From: RGIG9115 sp045648165
GTDB taxonomy: Bacteria; Bacillota; Clostridia; UBA1381
Assembly (NCBI GenBank): GCA_045648165.1
Contig: JAZRNL010000037.1
Coordinates: 1-64,000, forward strand
Direction of reading: 5' to 3'
DNA: 64,000 nt
In this document: positions 8,386 to 17,106 of the stretch, in pieces
How positions within the stretch are numbered: position 1 is the first letter of the stretch
Layout: each line of letters begins with the position of its first letter
Position numbers and translations under genes: made by a program
The notes under the pieces: model-generated
What the model was told of the DNA's origin: nothing
Databases searched by the model: none
What the model saw: the letters and a program-made list of their open reading frames with translations, nothing else

Positions 8386-9183
8386 ATGAACGGTCGTACC
8401 GGGAGAAGGCGGAAGCTTGGTAACAGTACAGAACGTCAGATCAGGGAAAGGCATATGCGCCGAATCCGGCAGATGCAACGACGAAGGATTATTTTCAGAA
8501 GTGCTTTGATTTTAGTAAGTGTTGTTGCACTTTTATTGGTAATAGTGTTTTTGACACCATTATTTAATGTTCGTGACGTGGTGATTGAAGGAAACAGCAG
8601 AGTAAGTACGGAAACCATTCTTGAGCAGCTGCCCTTTGCAGAGGGAGACAATCTTTTCAAGGTAAATGAAGGCTCTGTAAAGAACAAACTTTGCGATATT
8701 GCCTATATAAGTGATGTGCAGATTGAAAAGGATTATCTTCCCCCCGGAGTACGTATCAGAGTAAGTGAGAAAAAACCGGTTGCCGCCATCTCTATGAACG
8801 GAACTTACGGCGTGATTGATATAAGGTGCGAGGTTCTGGAAGAGGGTGGAGAAATTCCTGAGGGAATACCGGAGCTTGTATATTATCATGAAGATGCCGA
8901 CTCATTCAAGGGCGATGAAGATGCAATCAGAGAATTGTCAAACTTCTTTCAAATTGCAGATAAAATAAGTCTGACAGATAAAATTACAGGTATTGAACTT
9001 ATAGAGGATAATGAAATTAATTTTGAATATGATGGAAGACTTAAGATAATTTGCGGTTCAGGTCTTGATATGGAAAAGAAGCTTCCTCTTCTCAAGGAAA
9101 CTGTCAACAATCCTGCTCTTGGATCTAATGCTCATGGTGAAATTGACCTTTCCACCCCGGGTAAAGCGGTTCATCGTTCGTGA
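8386..9183 (+). CDS. ftsQ: Cell division protein FtsQ/DivIB
   Basis: A 265-residue bitopic membrane protein. A strongly basic cytoplasmic N terminus (about 1-35, rich in Arg) precedes one membrane helix (about 36-58, SALILVSVVALLLVIVFLTPLF). A POTRA domain follows (about 60-130, VRDVVIEGNSRVSTETILEQL...) and then the FtsQ/DivIB beta domain. FtsQ/DivIB links FtsL and FtsB in the divisome. The position between murA and ftsZ supports the call. The ribosome site GAAAGGAATG precedes ATG 8386; a small CGGAC/GTCCG hairpin (8348-8364) lies just before it. The C terminus has no extra domain. Confidence 0.9.
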   Translation: MNGRTGRRRKLGNSTERQIRERHMRRIRQMQRRRIIFRSALILVSVVALLLVIVFLTPLFNVRDVVIEGNSRVSTETILEQLPFAEGDNLFKVNEGSVKNKLCDIAYISDVQIEKDYLPPGVRIRVSEKKPVAAISMNGTYGVIDIRCEVLEEGGEIPEGIPELVYYHEDADSFKGDEDAIRELSNFFQIADKISLTDKITGIELIEDNEINFEYDGRLKIICGSGLDMEKKLPLLKETVNNPALGSNAHGEIDLSTPGKAVHRS

Positions 9184-9281
9184 TTGACAAATTGTACAAT
9201 AAAACAACATAGAATAATTGAAATTTTGTTAAAAAATATTTGGTCATTTTGCAAAAAGTTTTCAAAAAAGTATTGAATATA

Positions 9282-9311
9282 TTACAAAAAAATAGTAGAA
9301 TAAACTATAAT
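9282..9311 (+). promoter_or_regulatory. Possible ftsZ promoter
   Basis: A perfect TATAAT at 9306-9311 is preceded by TTACAA (9282-9287) with 18 bases between, 43 bases upstream of the ftsZ start, in a very A/T-rich 170-bp gap. The -35 match is modest. Confidence 0.5.
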
Positions 9312-9354
9312 AGTAAAATCGTGACGTATAGTAATACGAAGGAGGATAAATATT

Positions 9355-10479
9355 ATGCCTATTGATATGGTACAGGATAATAACGTTATAGAAGGTGCAA
9401 GAATTAAAGTCATCGGTATTGGCGGCGGTGGTAACAATGCGGTTGACAGAATGATTGAAGCAGGCGTAAGCAAGGCAGAGTTTATTTGCGTAAATACTGA
9501 TGCTCACCAGCTTGGCAACGTAAAGGCACCTACAGTTCTTCAGATTGGCGGAAAACTTACAGGCGGTCTCGGTGCAGGTGCTAAACCTGAAATTGGCAGA
9601 CAGGCTGCAGAAGAAACAAAAGAAGAAATCAAGAGATTACTTGAAAATACAGAAATGGTATTTATCACAGCCGGAATGGGTGGCGGAACAGGTACAGGTG
9701 CAGCTCCTATTATTGCTGAAATATCAAAGAGCATGGGTATACTTACTGTTGCAGTTGTAACAAAGCCGTTCTTCTTTGAAGGACCTCAAAGAATGAGAAA
9801 CGCAGAAGAAGGTCTTAAGCAGTTGGCTGACAAGGTTGACGCGCTTGTTACAATTCCTAACGACAGACTTTTCAACATAGCAGATAAGAAAGCTACAATT
9901 GAAGACTCTTTCAAACTTGCAGACGAAGTTCTCCGTCAGGGCGTACAGGGTATAATCGAAGTTATTACTCAGCTTGGTATTATGAACTGTGACTTTGCTG
10001 ATGTTCGCACAATTATGAAGGATTCAGGCGTTGCTCATATGGGTATCGGTATCGGCAAGGGCGAAAATGCTGCTCAGGATGCAGTAAGAAATGCAATTGA
10101 AAGCCCCCTTCTTGATACAAATATTACAGGTGCATCAAATGTACTTCTTAATGTAACAGGTGGTACAGAATTCTCACTTGTTGATATGGGTGAGGTTTCA
10201 AAGATTGTTCAAGAGCAGGTTTCACAGGATGCAAATATTATCCTCGGTACTGCAGTTGACGAATCGATGAAGGATGAGATTAAGGTAACACTTATCGTTA
10301 CCGGTCTTGATGCAGCAGCAGCTAAGGGTGCGGCTGATAAGGCAGCTCAAAGACGTGAATTCGGCGAATATGTAAGAGGCGGACAGAGCATATCAGGTGA
10401 TGGCGATGTTTTCTCAAGAAAGCTTAAGCCTGGCATGGAAAATGTAAATGTACCTTCGTTCTTTAAGCCTAAAAACTAA
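9355..10479 (+). CDS. ftsZ: Cell division GTPase FtsZ
   Basis: A 374-residue tubulin homologue that forms the cytokinetic ring. Visible motifs are GIGGGGNNAVDRM (about 21-33), the tubulin signature GGGTGTGAAP (about 109-118), the T7-loop region MNCDFADVRTIMKDSG, and a short C-terminal tail VNVPSFFKPKN resembling the partner-binding peptide. The linker is brief (about 20 residues), so the protein is at the short end for the family. The start follows AGGAGG. Its own promoter and a strong terminator suggest it can be transcribed separately from ftsQ. Codons look typical of a highly expressed gene. Confidence 0.98.
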   Translation: MPIDMVQDNNVIEGARIKVIGIGGGGNNAVDRMIEAGVSKAEFICVNTDAHQLGNVKAPTVLQIGGKLTGGLGAGAKPEIGRQAAEETKEEIKRLLENTEMVFITAGMGGGTGTGAAPIIAEISKSMGILTVAVVTKPFFFEGPQRMRNAEEGLKQLADKVDALVTIPNDRLFNIADKKATIEDSFKLADEVLRQGVQGIIEVITQLGIMNCDFADVRTIMKDSGVAHMGIGIGKGENAAQDAVRNAIESPLLDTNITGASNVLLNVTGGTEFSLVDMGEVSKIVQEQVSQDANIILGTAVDESMKDEIKVTLIVTGLDAAAAKGAADKAAQRREFGEYVRGGQSISGDGDVFSRKLKPGMENVNVPSFFKPKN

Positions 10480-10496
10480 CTTCACAAATGATATTG

Positions 10497-10534
10497 AACT
10501 GCTGCGGTAACTCCGCAGCAGTTTATATTTTTAA
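10497..10534 (+). terminator. Terminator of ftsZ
   Basis: AACTGCTGCGG (10497-10507) pairs with CCGCAGCAGTT around a five-base loop, followed by TATATTTTT. Confidence 0.9.
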
Positions 10535-10558
10535 TAGATATTTATGGAGGTTTTTGCT

Positions 10559-11668
10559 GTGTTCGGATTAGTGCTTGAAGGTGGAGGGACGAAAGGTGCA
10601 TATCATTTAGGAGCATATAGAGCATTAAATGAGCTGGGGCTCAGAATAAATTCAATAGTCGGAACATCAATAGGAGCAGTGAATGGAGCTTTGTTTGTGC
10701 AAGGTGATTATTCTCTGGCAGAACAGATATGGAATGATATTTCTGTAGGAGATATTATAAAACTTCCGGAAAGCCTAAATGAAAGCGAAAATCTTATTGA
10801 CATAAAAAATGTTCAGATTTTCTATAAAGAGTTGTTACAAAAAAAAGGTCTGGATATTACTCCTTTTGAAAAGCTTCTCAAAGAAGTTATTGACGAAAAC
10901 AAAATCAGAAACAGCAGTATAGATTTCGGGCTTGCCACATTTAACGTGACAGGCGTTAAAGAGGAACGTTTGTTTGTAAAGGACATTCCAAAGGGGATGC
11001 TGACCGATTATATAATTGCAAGTGCCTGTTTTCCAATATTCCAGCCAAAAAAGATAAATAATACAGTTTTTATCGACGGTGGTGTTACAAACAATATGCC
11101 TGTTGATATGCTTATTAAAAACGGATGCCGTGATATTATATGTATAGAAATCGGCGGTGTGGGTGTTTCAAAACGAATTTCGGGAGCGGGGCATAATGTT
11201 ATAACGGTGAAAACGGGAAAAGGCTCTGTAAAGACCCTTGATTTCAGCCATCAATCCATAAATGAGGCAAGGCAATTGGGATATTTGGATACCCTGCATA
11301 CCTTTGGTAGAGTGTGGGGCACAAAGTTCTATTTTCCGGCTGAGGAATATACAGATGCCAAATTGAAATATAGTGATAAGCTTATATTTGGATTAGAGTG
11401 CGCCGCTGAATATATGGGTATAGACCGCTTGAAAATTTACTCATTTCAGGACTTGGCTGATTTAGTGGTTAGAGAGTATATGAAAGTCCCTGAATATACA
11501 AGCATAATTGAAGTTCTCAAGAAAAGTGATAAAGAAAAGGTTGCGGCTTTGGCTCGGGCGATTATTGAATCCCGATCAGATGTTCTCGAAAATGTTACTG
11601 TAGCAGGTATTTTAGGAGAAATCTATGAGGCGGCATCATCAATTGCATATTTTGCGGAAAGGAAATAA
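10559..11668 (+). CDS. Patatin-like phospholipase
   Basis: A 369-residue serine acyl hydrolase of the patatin family. It has the oxyanion-hole glycine motif EGGGTKGAYHLG (7-18), the nucleophile elbow GTSIGA with Ser37, and the catalytic Asp in FIDGGVTNNMP (Asp173). Patatins release fatty acids from glycerolipids, but the substrate here is unknown. There is no signal peptide, so it is cytoplasmic or membrane-associated. The C-terminal ~130 residues are helical and unassigned. GTG 10559 is chosen because GGAGG (10546-10550) lies eight bases upstream; the ATG at 10544 overlaps that site. The next gene starts two bases after the stop, so the two are probably co-transcribed. Confidence 0.9.
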   Translation: MFGLVLEGGGTKGAYHLGAYRALNELGLRINSIVGTSIGAVNGALFVQGDYSLAEQIWNDISVGDIIKLPESLNESENLIDIKNVQIFYKELLQKKGLDITPFEKLLKEVIDENKIRNSSIDFGLATFNVTGVKEERLFVKDIPKGMLTDYIIASACFPIFQPKKINNTVFIDGGVTNNMPVDMLIKNGCRDIICIEIGGVGVSKRISGAGHNVITVKTGKGSVKTLDFSHQSINEARQLGYLDTLHTFGRVWGTKFYFPAEEYTDAKLKYSDKLIFGLECAAEYMGIDRLKIYSFQDLADLVVREYMKVPEYTSIIEVLKKSDKEKVAALARAIIESRSDVLENVTVAGILGEIYEAASSIAYFAERK

Positions 11669-11669
11669 A

Positions 11670-13040
11670 ATGAAAAAGACGATTTCTGCTCTCCTATTTG
11701 TAGTTCTTTTTGTCGGATGCATATTTACAACCGGGTGTAGTGCAGGGGAGATAACAGTTGCTTTAAACGGCAATGAACTTTCTTTAAGACAGCCTCCTGT
11801 CATTGTTGATGGTCGCACACTTGTTCCTTTCAGAGGGATTTTTGAGGCTCTTGGTGCAGAGGTGTCATGGGACGGTAAAACAAAAACTGTAACAGGGGTT
11901 GCAGATGGAAAAAGTGTTACACTTACCATAGATAAAACCGAAGCATATGTAGACGGTGAAAAAAGAGTTCTTGATGTTGCTCCCTGCATTGTCAACGACT
12001 ATACTATGGTTCCTGTGAGATTTGTGTCCGAAGCATTCGGAGCAAATGTTCAGTGGGATTCTCGTACCCGTACAGTGAGTATTATTTATAACAGTAATCT
12101 CACGGTAGTGTTTGCTGATGTTGGTCAGGGTGATTGTGAGCTTGTAATATGCGACGGTGAAACAATGCTAATCGACGGTGGAAACGCAGACAAGAGCAGT
12201 ACTGTTGTGGCTATTTTGAAAAAGTATGGGATAAATCACATAGATTATCTTATTTCAACTCATGCCCACGCAGACCACTGTGGAGGTTTATCAGGTGCTC
12301 TTAGTACCGTATCGGTGGGGAAGGTTCTTGCACCTGTTACGGGAAGTGATTCGAAAACGTATAAGAATTTTGAAAAGGGTGTGGCATTGCAAGGCTTGAA
12401 AATAACCAATCCCCAGCCGGGAGATACATTCTCTCTGGGTGGCGGTAAGGTAGTAGTGTTAGGCCCTGTAAATGAAGAATTATCAGATATAAACGATACT
12501 TCTATAGTACTTAAGCTAACTTACGGAAGCAGGAGTTTTCTCTTTACCGGAGACTGTGAAGCTGATGGGGAAAGGGATATTCTTGAAACCGGTGCAGATG
12601 TTTCTGCAGATGTTTTAAAAGTAGGTCATCACGGGGCCGAAACATCTACATCATACAGTTTCTTAAGAGAGGTAATGCCTGAATATGCAGTAATTAGCGT
12701 TGGAAAAGATAATTCATATGGTCATCCCACGGATGCGGCGCTCAGCCGTTTAAGAGATGTGGGAGCCGTTGTTTACAGAACAGATATTCAGGGTGATATT
12801 GTATTGGTTTGTGACGGAAGCAATATAGACATAACAACCCATAAGAATTCGGGAGTTTTGACAAATCCAACTGAAAAACCGGCAGATGGGGAAGTAATTT
12901 ATATAGGCAATCGCAGAAGCAGAAAGTTCCATAAATCAACTTGTTCGGGGTTGCCGTATGAGGATAACAGAGAATATTTTTCATCAAGGTCCGATGCCGC
13001 AAATGACGGATATGAGCCTTGTAAAATATGTAAGCCTTAA
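11670..13040 (+). CDS. Secreted metallo-beta-lactamase-fold hydrolase with copper amine oxidase N-domain
   Basis: A 456-residue exported protein with three modules. A signal peptide (LLFVVLFVGCIFTTGCSAG) has a possible lipobox cysteine. A copper-amine-oxidase N-terminal-like domain follows (about 30-125, VDGRTLVPFRGIFEALGAEVSWDGKTKTV), a module common in clostridial surface proteins. Next is a ComEC-type metallo-beta-lactamase domain (about 140-385) with the metal motif THAHADHCGG and VGHHGAETS. The C terminus has a small cysteine domain (IGNRRSRKFHKSTC...GYEPCKIC), like the Ada-type metal-binding fold often seen on clostridial nucleases. A secreted nuclease or phosphodiesterase is likely. 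The ATG starts right after the patatin stop. Confidence 0.88.
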   Translation: MKKTISALLFVVLFVGCIFTTGCSAGEITVALNGNELSLRQPPVIVDGRTLVPFRGIFEALGAEVSWDGKTKTVTGVADGKSVTLTIDKTEAYVDGEKRVLDVAPCIVNDYTMVPVRFVSEAFGANVQWDSRTRTVSIIYNSNLTVVFADVGQGDCELVICDGETMLIDGGNADKSSTVVAILKKYGINHIDYLISTHAHADHCGGLSGALSTVSVGKVLAPVTGSDSKTYKNFEKGVALQGLKITNPQPGDTFSLGGGKVVVLGPVNEELSDINDTSIVLKLTYGSRSFLFTGDCEADGERDILETGADVSADVLKVGHHGAETSTSYSFLREVMPEYAVISVGKDNSYGHPTDAALSRLRDVGAVVYRTDIQGDIVLVCDGSNIDITTHKNSGVLTNPTEKPADGEVIYIGNRRSRKFHKSTCSGLPYEDNREYFSSRSDAANDGYEPCKICKP

Positions 13041-13054
13041 AAGGAGACGCACCA

Positions 13055-14032
13055 ATGCCAAAAACCAGAAATCAAAAACTCAAGTTATTGTATCTTCTTA
13101 AGATTTTGACTGAAAAAACAGATGAAAACCACCCCATATCAATGCCAAATATCATAGCCGAGCTTGAGCGCTATGGTATAACAGCGGAGCGTAAAAGCCT
13201 GTATGACGACCTGGAAGCTCTGGAAATTTACGGTGCGGACATATGTTCGGTTAAGGGTAAGAATTCAGGGTATTTTCTTGCTTCCCGGGAATTTGAACTT
13301 CCTGAGCTTAAGCTTCTCGTCGACAGTGTGCAGGCTTCAAAGTTTATAACCAAAAAGAAGAGTATGGAGCTTATATCAAAGCTGGAAAAGCTTGCGAGCA
13401 ATCATGAGGCTTCGCACCTGAGACGCCAGGTTTTTGTAACTAACAGAGTAAAGGCGGTCAATGAAGCTATTTACTATGCGGTTGATAAAATCTATGATGC
13501 AATATCACAAAACAAAAAAATATCTTTTCGTTATTTTGAGTGGACAGTGGATAAAGAAAAACGATATCGTAAGGATGGCGAACGTTATGTAGAAACCCCT
13601 GTTACTCTTTCCTGGGACGATGAAAACTACTACCTTATTACATATAAAGAAAAGTATAAGGGGTTCACACATTACAGAGTGGATAAAATGACAGACCTTG
13701 AAATTCTGGAAGATGCAAGGGTAATGCCTGAAAAAAGCTTTGACCCTGCAGACTATGCTAAAAAAGTTTTCGGAATGTTTGGAGGAGAAGAAACTGCCGT
13801 TGAGATTAAATTTTCAAGCACTTTGGCAGGTGTTGTAATCGACCGGTTTGGCGAAGAAGTATTTATAAGAAAGTGTGATAACGATTGGTTTGTTGCCAGG
13901 TTCAAAGTGGCAATAAGCCCTCAATTTTTCAGCTGGATAATGAGCTTTGGAAACAGAGCTGAAATAATTGCACCTGTTGACGTAAGGCAGAAAATGTGCG
14001 AGCTTTTAAAAGAGCTTGCTGATGTATACTGA
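13055..14032 (+). CDS. WYL-domain transcriptional regulator
   Basis: A 325-residue regulator with an N-terminal winged helix-turn-helix of the DeoR/YafY type (residues 1-65, NQKLKLLYLLKILTEKT...ERKSLYDDLEALEIYGADI) and a WYL domain (about 140-220, KISFRYFEWTVDKEKRYR...TLSWDDENYYLITY), followed by the WYL C-terminal extension. WYL domains sense ligands, often nucleic acids or nucleotides. It lies 14 bases after the nuclease-like gene, with AAGGAG at 13040-13045, so it probably shares a transcript with the patatin and nuclease genes and may regulate them. It ends at a bidirectional terminator. Confidence 0.9.
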   Translation: MPKTRNQKLKLLYLLKILTEKTDENHPISMPNIIAELERYGITAERKSLYDDLEALEIYGADICSVKGKNSGYFLASREFELPELKLLVDSVQASKFITKKKSMELISKLEKLASNHEASHLRRQVFVTNRVKAVNEAIYYAVDKIYDAISQNKKISFRYFEWTVDKEKRYRKDGERYVETPVTLSWDDENYYLITYKEKYKGFTHYRVDKMTDLEILEDARVMPEKSFDPADYAKKVFGMFGGEETAVEIKFSSTLAGVVIDRFGEEVFIRKCDNDWFVARFKVAISPQFFSWIMSFGNRAEIIAPVDVRQKMCELLKELADVY

Positions 14033-14033
14033 G

Positions 14034-14080
14034 AAAGGTCATAACATTTCGGGGAATATCCTGAATGTTATGACCTTTTT
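14034..14080. terminator. Bidirectional terminator between convergent genes
   Basis: AAAGGTCATAACATT pairs with AATGTTATGACCTTT around a 15-nt loop, followed by TTTGCTTTT and preceded by A-rich sequence. It serves the WYL gene and the converging malQ. Confidence 0.85.
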
Positions 14081-14084
14081 GCTT

Positions 14085-15518
14085 TTAAATTCTTCCGTAA
14101 AGCTCATTCCATTTTTTGAACTTTGATTTATCAATTGTGTTTAGTTGCTCTTTTGTTATACGATAGCTCCAGTTTCCATCTGCTCTGCCCGGGGTGTTCA
14201 GCCTTGTGTCGCTTCCGTAAAGCAGCAAATCCTGAATAGGCAGGATAAGAAGTCCTGCGTGGCTTGCAAACATGGTTCGGAGAATTTCGTTATAACAAGA
14301 GTCCCAGTTTTCGCCGGTGAAGCCGCAATATTCAAGAACTTTTTTACGTGTATTGTCGTCAAGCTCCCATATGTATCCAAGCAGTGTGTTATTATCGTGG
14401 GTACCGGTGTATGCAACTGAATTGTTAATAAAATTATGGGGAAGGTGGGGAGATGTATTGTCGCTTAAAAATCCAAACTGGAGAACTCTCATTCCCGGCA
14501 GACCGCTATCAGCAACCAGATTTCGTACATCGTCGGTTATATCTCCCAAATCCTCAGCAATCAGTATAGCATTTCCGGCAGCTTGTTTAAGTGCATTTAC
14601 AAGTTCTATTCCCGGTCCTTTTTTCCACTCGCCGTTTCGTGCATTTTTTGCATCTGCAGGTATACTGAAGTACGATTCAATACCTCTGAAATGGTCTATT
14701 CTCACCCCGTCAAAAACATTAGTCATAAACTTTATACGTTCACACCACCAACTATAGCCGTCGGTTTTCATTCTATCCCAATTATATATGGGATTTCCCC
14801 AGAGTTGACCGTCTTCGCAGAAATAGTCAGGCGGCACTCCGGCCACACATCGGGGGCGTCTTTCCTCTGTAAGCTGAAACTGATTGGGGTTTGCCCAAAC
14901 ATCTGAGCTTTCAAGGTCTACGTATATTGGTATATCACCTATTATTGAAATCCCCTTACTGTTGGCATACTGCTTTATTTTAGCCCATTGTGTAAAGAAT
15001 GTGTACTGAATAAAATACCATATATACAAAGTGTGTGCATCAGGCTCCGGATTTTCAAAATCCTGCCAGGATTTTCCGTGGTTTGATTTTCGGAGTGCCA
15101 TATATCTGCAAAATAGTTCTGTTTGAGGATTTTTTTTCATAAATGATAGGAGCTTCTCGCCTTCTTTAAAGCGCATTGCTGCCTTTTCGAGGAGTTCTAT
15201 ACGTTCTGCCTTTAATCTGTCGAACTCACAAATATATGGTGTTTTCTGACGTGCACTCTCCAGCTCCTCCTTTGTTATAAGTCCATCTTCAAATAGAGTT
15301 GGTAAATCTATAAAAAATGGATTACCACTGAAAGCGCTGAATGATTTATAAGGTGAGTTACATTCATCCGGAATGCAAAAAGGCAATACTTGCCACACAC
15401 CAAATCCACATTCTGCAAGAAAATCTATCCATTCCTTTGCTTCACTTCCAAATGAGCCTTCGGAATAATCTCCCCACAAAGAGGAGATATGCATTAATAC
15501 ACCGCTTTTTCTATCCAT
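14085..15518 (-). CDS. malQ: 4-alpha-glucanotransferase (GH77)
   Basis: A 477-residue amylomaltase that transfers maltosyl or longer glucan units between alpha-1,4-glucans. Family motifs are MHISSLWGDYSEGSFG near the N terminus, PFFIDLPTL, IGDIPIYVDLESSDVWANP, GVPPDYFCEDGQLWGNP, the nucleophile region VRIDHFRGI, the acid/base region AEDLG and the third carboxylate in GTHDNNT. The length is typical. It is a single gene with its own AAGGAAGGA site and has no adjacent glycogen genes. Its terminator is shared with the WYL gene. Confidence 0.96.
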   Translation of the reverse strand: MDRKSGVLMHISSLWGDYSEGSFGSEAKEWIDFLAECGFGVWQVLPFCIPDECNSPYKSFSAFSGNPFFIDLPTLFEDGLITKEELESARQKTPYICEFDRLKAERIELLEKAAMRFKEGEKLLSFMKKNPQTELFCRYMALRKSNHGKSWQDFENPEPDAHTLYIWYFIQYTFFTQWAKIKQYANSKGISIIGDIPIYVDLESSDVWANPNQFQLTEERRPRCVAGVPPDYFCEDGQLWGNPIYNWDRMKTDGYSWWCERIKFMTNVFDGVRIDHFRGIESYFSIPADAKNARNGEWKKGPGIELVNALKQAAGNAILIAEDLGDITDDVRNLVADSGLPGMRVLQFGFLSDNTSPHLPHNFINNSVAYTGTHDNNTLLGYIWELDDNTRKKVLEYCGFTGENWDSCYNEILRTMFASHAGLLILPIQDLLLYGSDTRLNTPGRADGNWSYRITKEQLNTIDKSKFKKWNELYGRI

Positions 15519-15582
15519 CTATGTAAGTCCTTCCTTTTAGTATATTAAGCAGTATATCACAAAGAGCTTAAAAAATCAACAG

Positions 15583-15852
15583 TTACCGGATTTTAAATTT
15601 TTCGTCCATATATTCCATAACTGCATCTTTCATGGATAGCGGTGTTACATTGTTCTTGAATAGGTAGGCAAGAAGTGTGACTGCATTTGTTTCGTAGGGG
15701 AAAATTCCTGAAATTTGTGCAGTGTAAGAAGCATTGTTTCTTTCTGAGGTTAACATAATTCCGTAATAGGATAAGCCGTGTATGGTTTCGGCTGTTAAGT
15801 AGTATTTCACAGTATATCCGTCCAATTCTGTTGTATTGTACAGTGTTTTCAT
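15583..15852 (-). CDS. DUF6514-like small protein
   Basis: An 89-residue protein (TVKYYLTAETIHGLSYYGIMLTSE...ISGIFPYETNAVTLLAYLFKNNVTPLSMKDAVMEYMDEKF). The layout, a beta-rich front half and a helical end with an NNVTP motif, matches small Clostridia proteins placed in DUF6514; I recognise this from pattern only, and no function is known. ATG 15852 follows AAGGAG with nine bases between. An in-frame start 20 codons upstream would run through the promoter and is rejected. It stands alone with its own promoter. Confidence 0.75.
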   Translation of the reverse strand: MKTLYNTTELDGYTVKYYLTAETIHGLSYYGIMLTSERNNASYTAQISGIFPYETNAVTLLAYLFKNNVTPLSMKDAVMEYMDEKFKIR

Positions 15853-15883
15853 AATATTTGCTCTCCTTATTGATTTTGTAACT

Positions 15884-15912
15884 ATTTTAGTATTTTTGAC
15901 GGATTTTGTCAA
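15884..15912 (-). promoter_or_regulatory. Sigma-A promoter of the DUF6514-like gene
   Basis: On the minus strand TTGACA (15912-15907) and TAAAAT (15889-15884) are separated by 17 bases, 32 bases upstream of the ATG. Confidence 0.75.
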
Positions 15913-16156
15913 ATGCGGACAATTAAATAATAATGATATATATTCTGTTATTATTTTATGTTTTTTTTAGTAGTAATATGATTATTAACAAGAATTTATT
16001 GGTGATAATGCATAATTATGTAAACCTATAGAAATATAAATGTATTCCTTACAACATAAAACGATATAGTTTTAAAAGCTCTTTAAAATTTTGTTATAAT
16101 ATGTATTTTGTATTAAATATATTTTAACTTGTCCCCATTTTTGTTTATGATAAACG
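15913..16156. other. A/T-rich intergenic stretch
   Basis: Together with the flanking promoters this fills a 438-bp gap between divergent genes. It is very A/T-rich. A TATAAT at 16095-16100 has only a poor -35 partner. I see no reading frame, RNA gene or repeat. Confidence 0.5.
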
Positions 16157-16185
16157 TTGACACTAAAAAACAACAGTGATATAAT
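16157..16185 (+). promoter_or_regulatory. Consensus sigma-A promoter of coaX
   Basis: TTGACA (16157-16162) and TATAAT (16180-16185) both match the consensus exactly and are 17 bases apart. Transcription would start near 16192, leaving a leader of about 100 nt before the coaX start. The leader contains GTGTA/TACAC arms (16191-16213) but no recognisable riboswitch. Confidence 0.9.
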
Positions 16186-16290
16186 ATTACGTGTAGAGAG
16201 TGTGTGGATACACTTTTGTGGTGCTCAATATGTTTACTGGTTACGGTACGAAGGTGCCTGTATAATTAAACTGATACGGAGTGATTTTTT

Positions 16291-17055
16291 GTGATACTGA
16301 CTCTTGATGTTGGAAATACAAATATAGTTATCGGCGGATTTTTGAAAGACGAGCTTGCTTTTGTTTCAAGGATTGCAACAGATACAAAAAAAACAGAGGA
16401 TGAATATGCAGTACTTTTTAAAAATATTGCCGAGCTTCATAGCATAACCGGAGCAGAGGTTACAGGAGCTATTATCTCTTCGGTTGTTCCGCCTCTTACA
16501 AATACGTTAAAGCTCGCCCTTTCATCTGTTTTTGGAGTAACTGCTCTTGTGGTAGGCCCCGGTATAAAAACAGGAATTAATATAAAGTGCGACAATCCTG
16601 CCTCTGTTGGTGCAGACCTTATATGTGCCTGTGTTGCTTCGCATTATATATATGGAAGTCCTTCTTTAATCGTTGATATGGGAACTGCCACAAAAATGAT
16701 GGTGGTAGATGAAACGGGGACATTTACTGGTGCGGCTATAATCCCGGGTGTAAATATTGGGCTTAAAGCATTGGCAAGCGGTACGGCGCAGCTTCCGCAG
16801 ATAAGCCTGGAAGCTCCAAAATCCGTTGTCGGGAAAAATACCATAGACTGTATGCGCTCAGGCGTTGTTTTCGGTAATGCCTGTATGATAGACGGAATGA
16901 TAGAACGGTTTAATAAGGAAGTGGGAGAAGAGCTTCGCGTTATTGCAACAGGCGGCCTTGCAGAGGCTATTGTTCCTTATTGCAAAGCTGTAACTACACT
17001 TGATAAAGACCTTTTGCTTAAAGGGCTATATATAATATATAAAAAGAATCTATGA
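16291..17055 (+). CDS. coaX: Type III pantothenate kinase
   Basis: A 254-residue ASKHA-fold kinase that phosphorylates pantothenate in the first step of coenzyme A synthesis. It shows the phosphate-binding DVGNTN (6-11), GPGIKTGINIKCDNPASVGADLI, the second phosphate motif DMGTATKMMVVDE, GAAIIPGVNIGLKAL, and TGGLAEAIVPYC. The length is standard. The start is GTG after ACGGAGTG. Type III kinases are not feedback-inhibited by CoA and often need monovalent cations. It lies upstream of an ECF S-component gene, suggesting a link to vitamin uptake. Confidence 0.96.
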   Translation: MILTLDVGNTNIVIGGFLKDELAFVSRIATDTKKTEDEYAVLFKNIAELHSITGAEVTGAIISSVVPPLTNTLKLALSSVFGVTALVVGPGIKTGINIKCDNPASVGADLICACVASHYIYGSPSLIVDMGTATKMMVVDETGTFTGAAIIPGVNIGLKALASGTAQLPQISLEAPKSVVGKNTIDCMRSGVVFGNACMIDGMIERFNKEVGEELRVIATGGLAEAIVPYCKAVTTLDKDLLLKGLYIIYKKNL

Positions 17056-17106
17056 TGTTCGGGCTTATAAAGAGCCTTGACATAAATAAATGCGTTGTAT
17101 CACTAT

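Noticed and set aside
16190..16290. Riboswitch in the coaX leader
   Set aside because: Only a short GTGTA/TACAC pairing is visible and no conserved aptamer motif; the sequence may be an ordinary leader.
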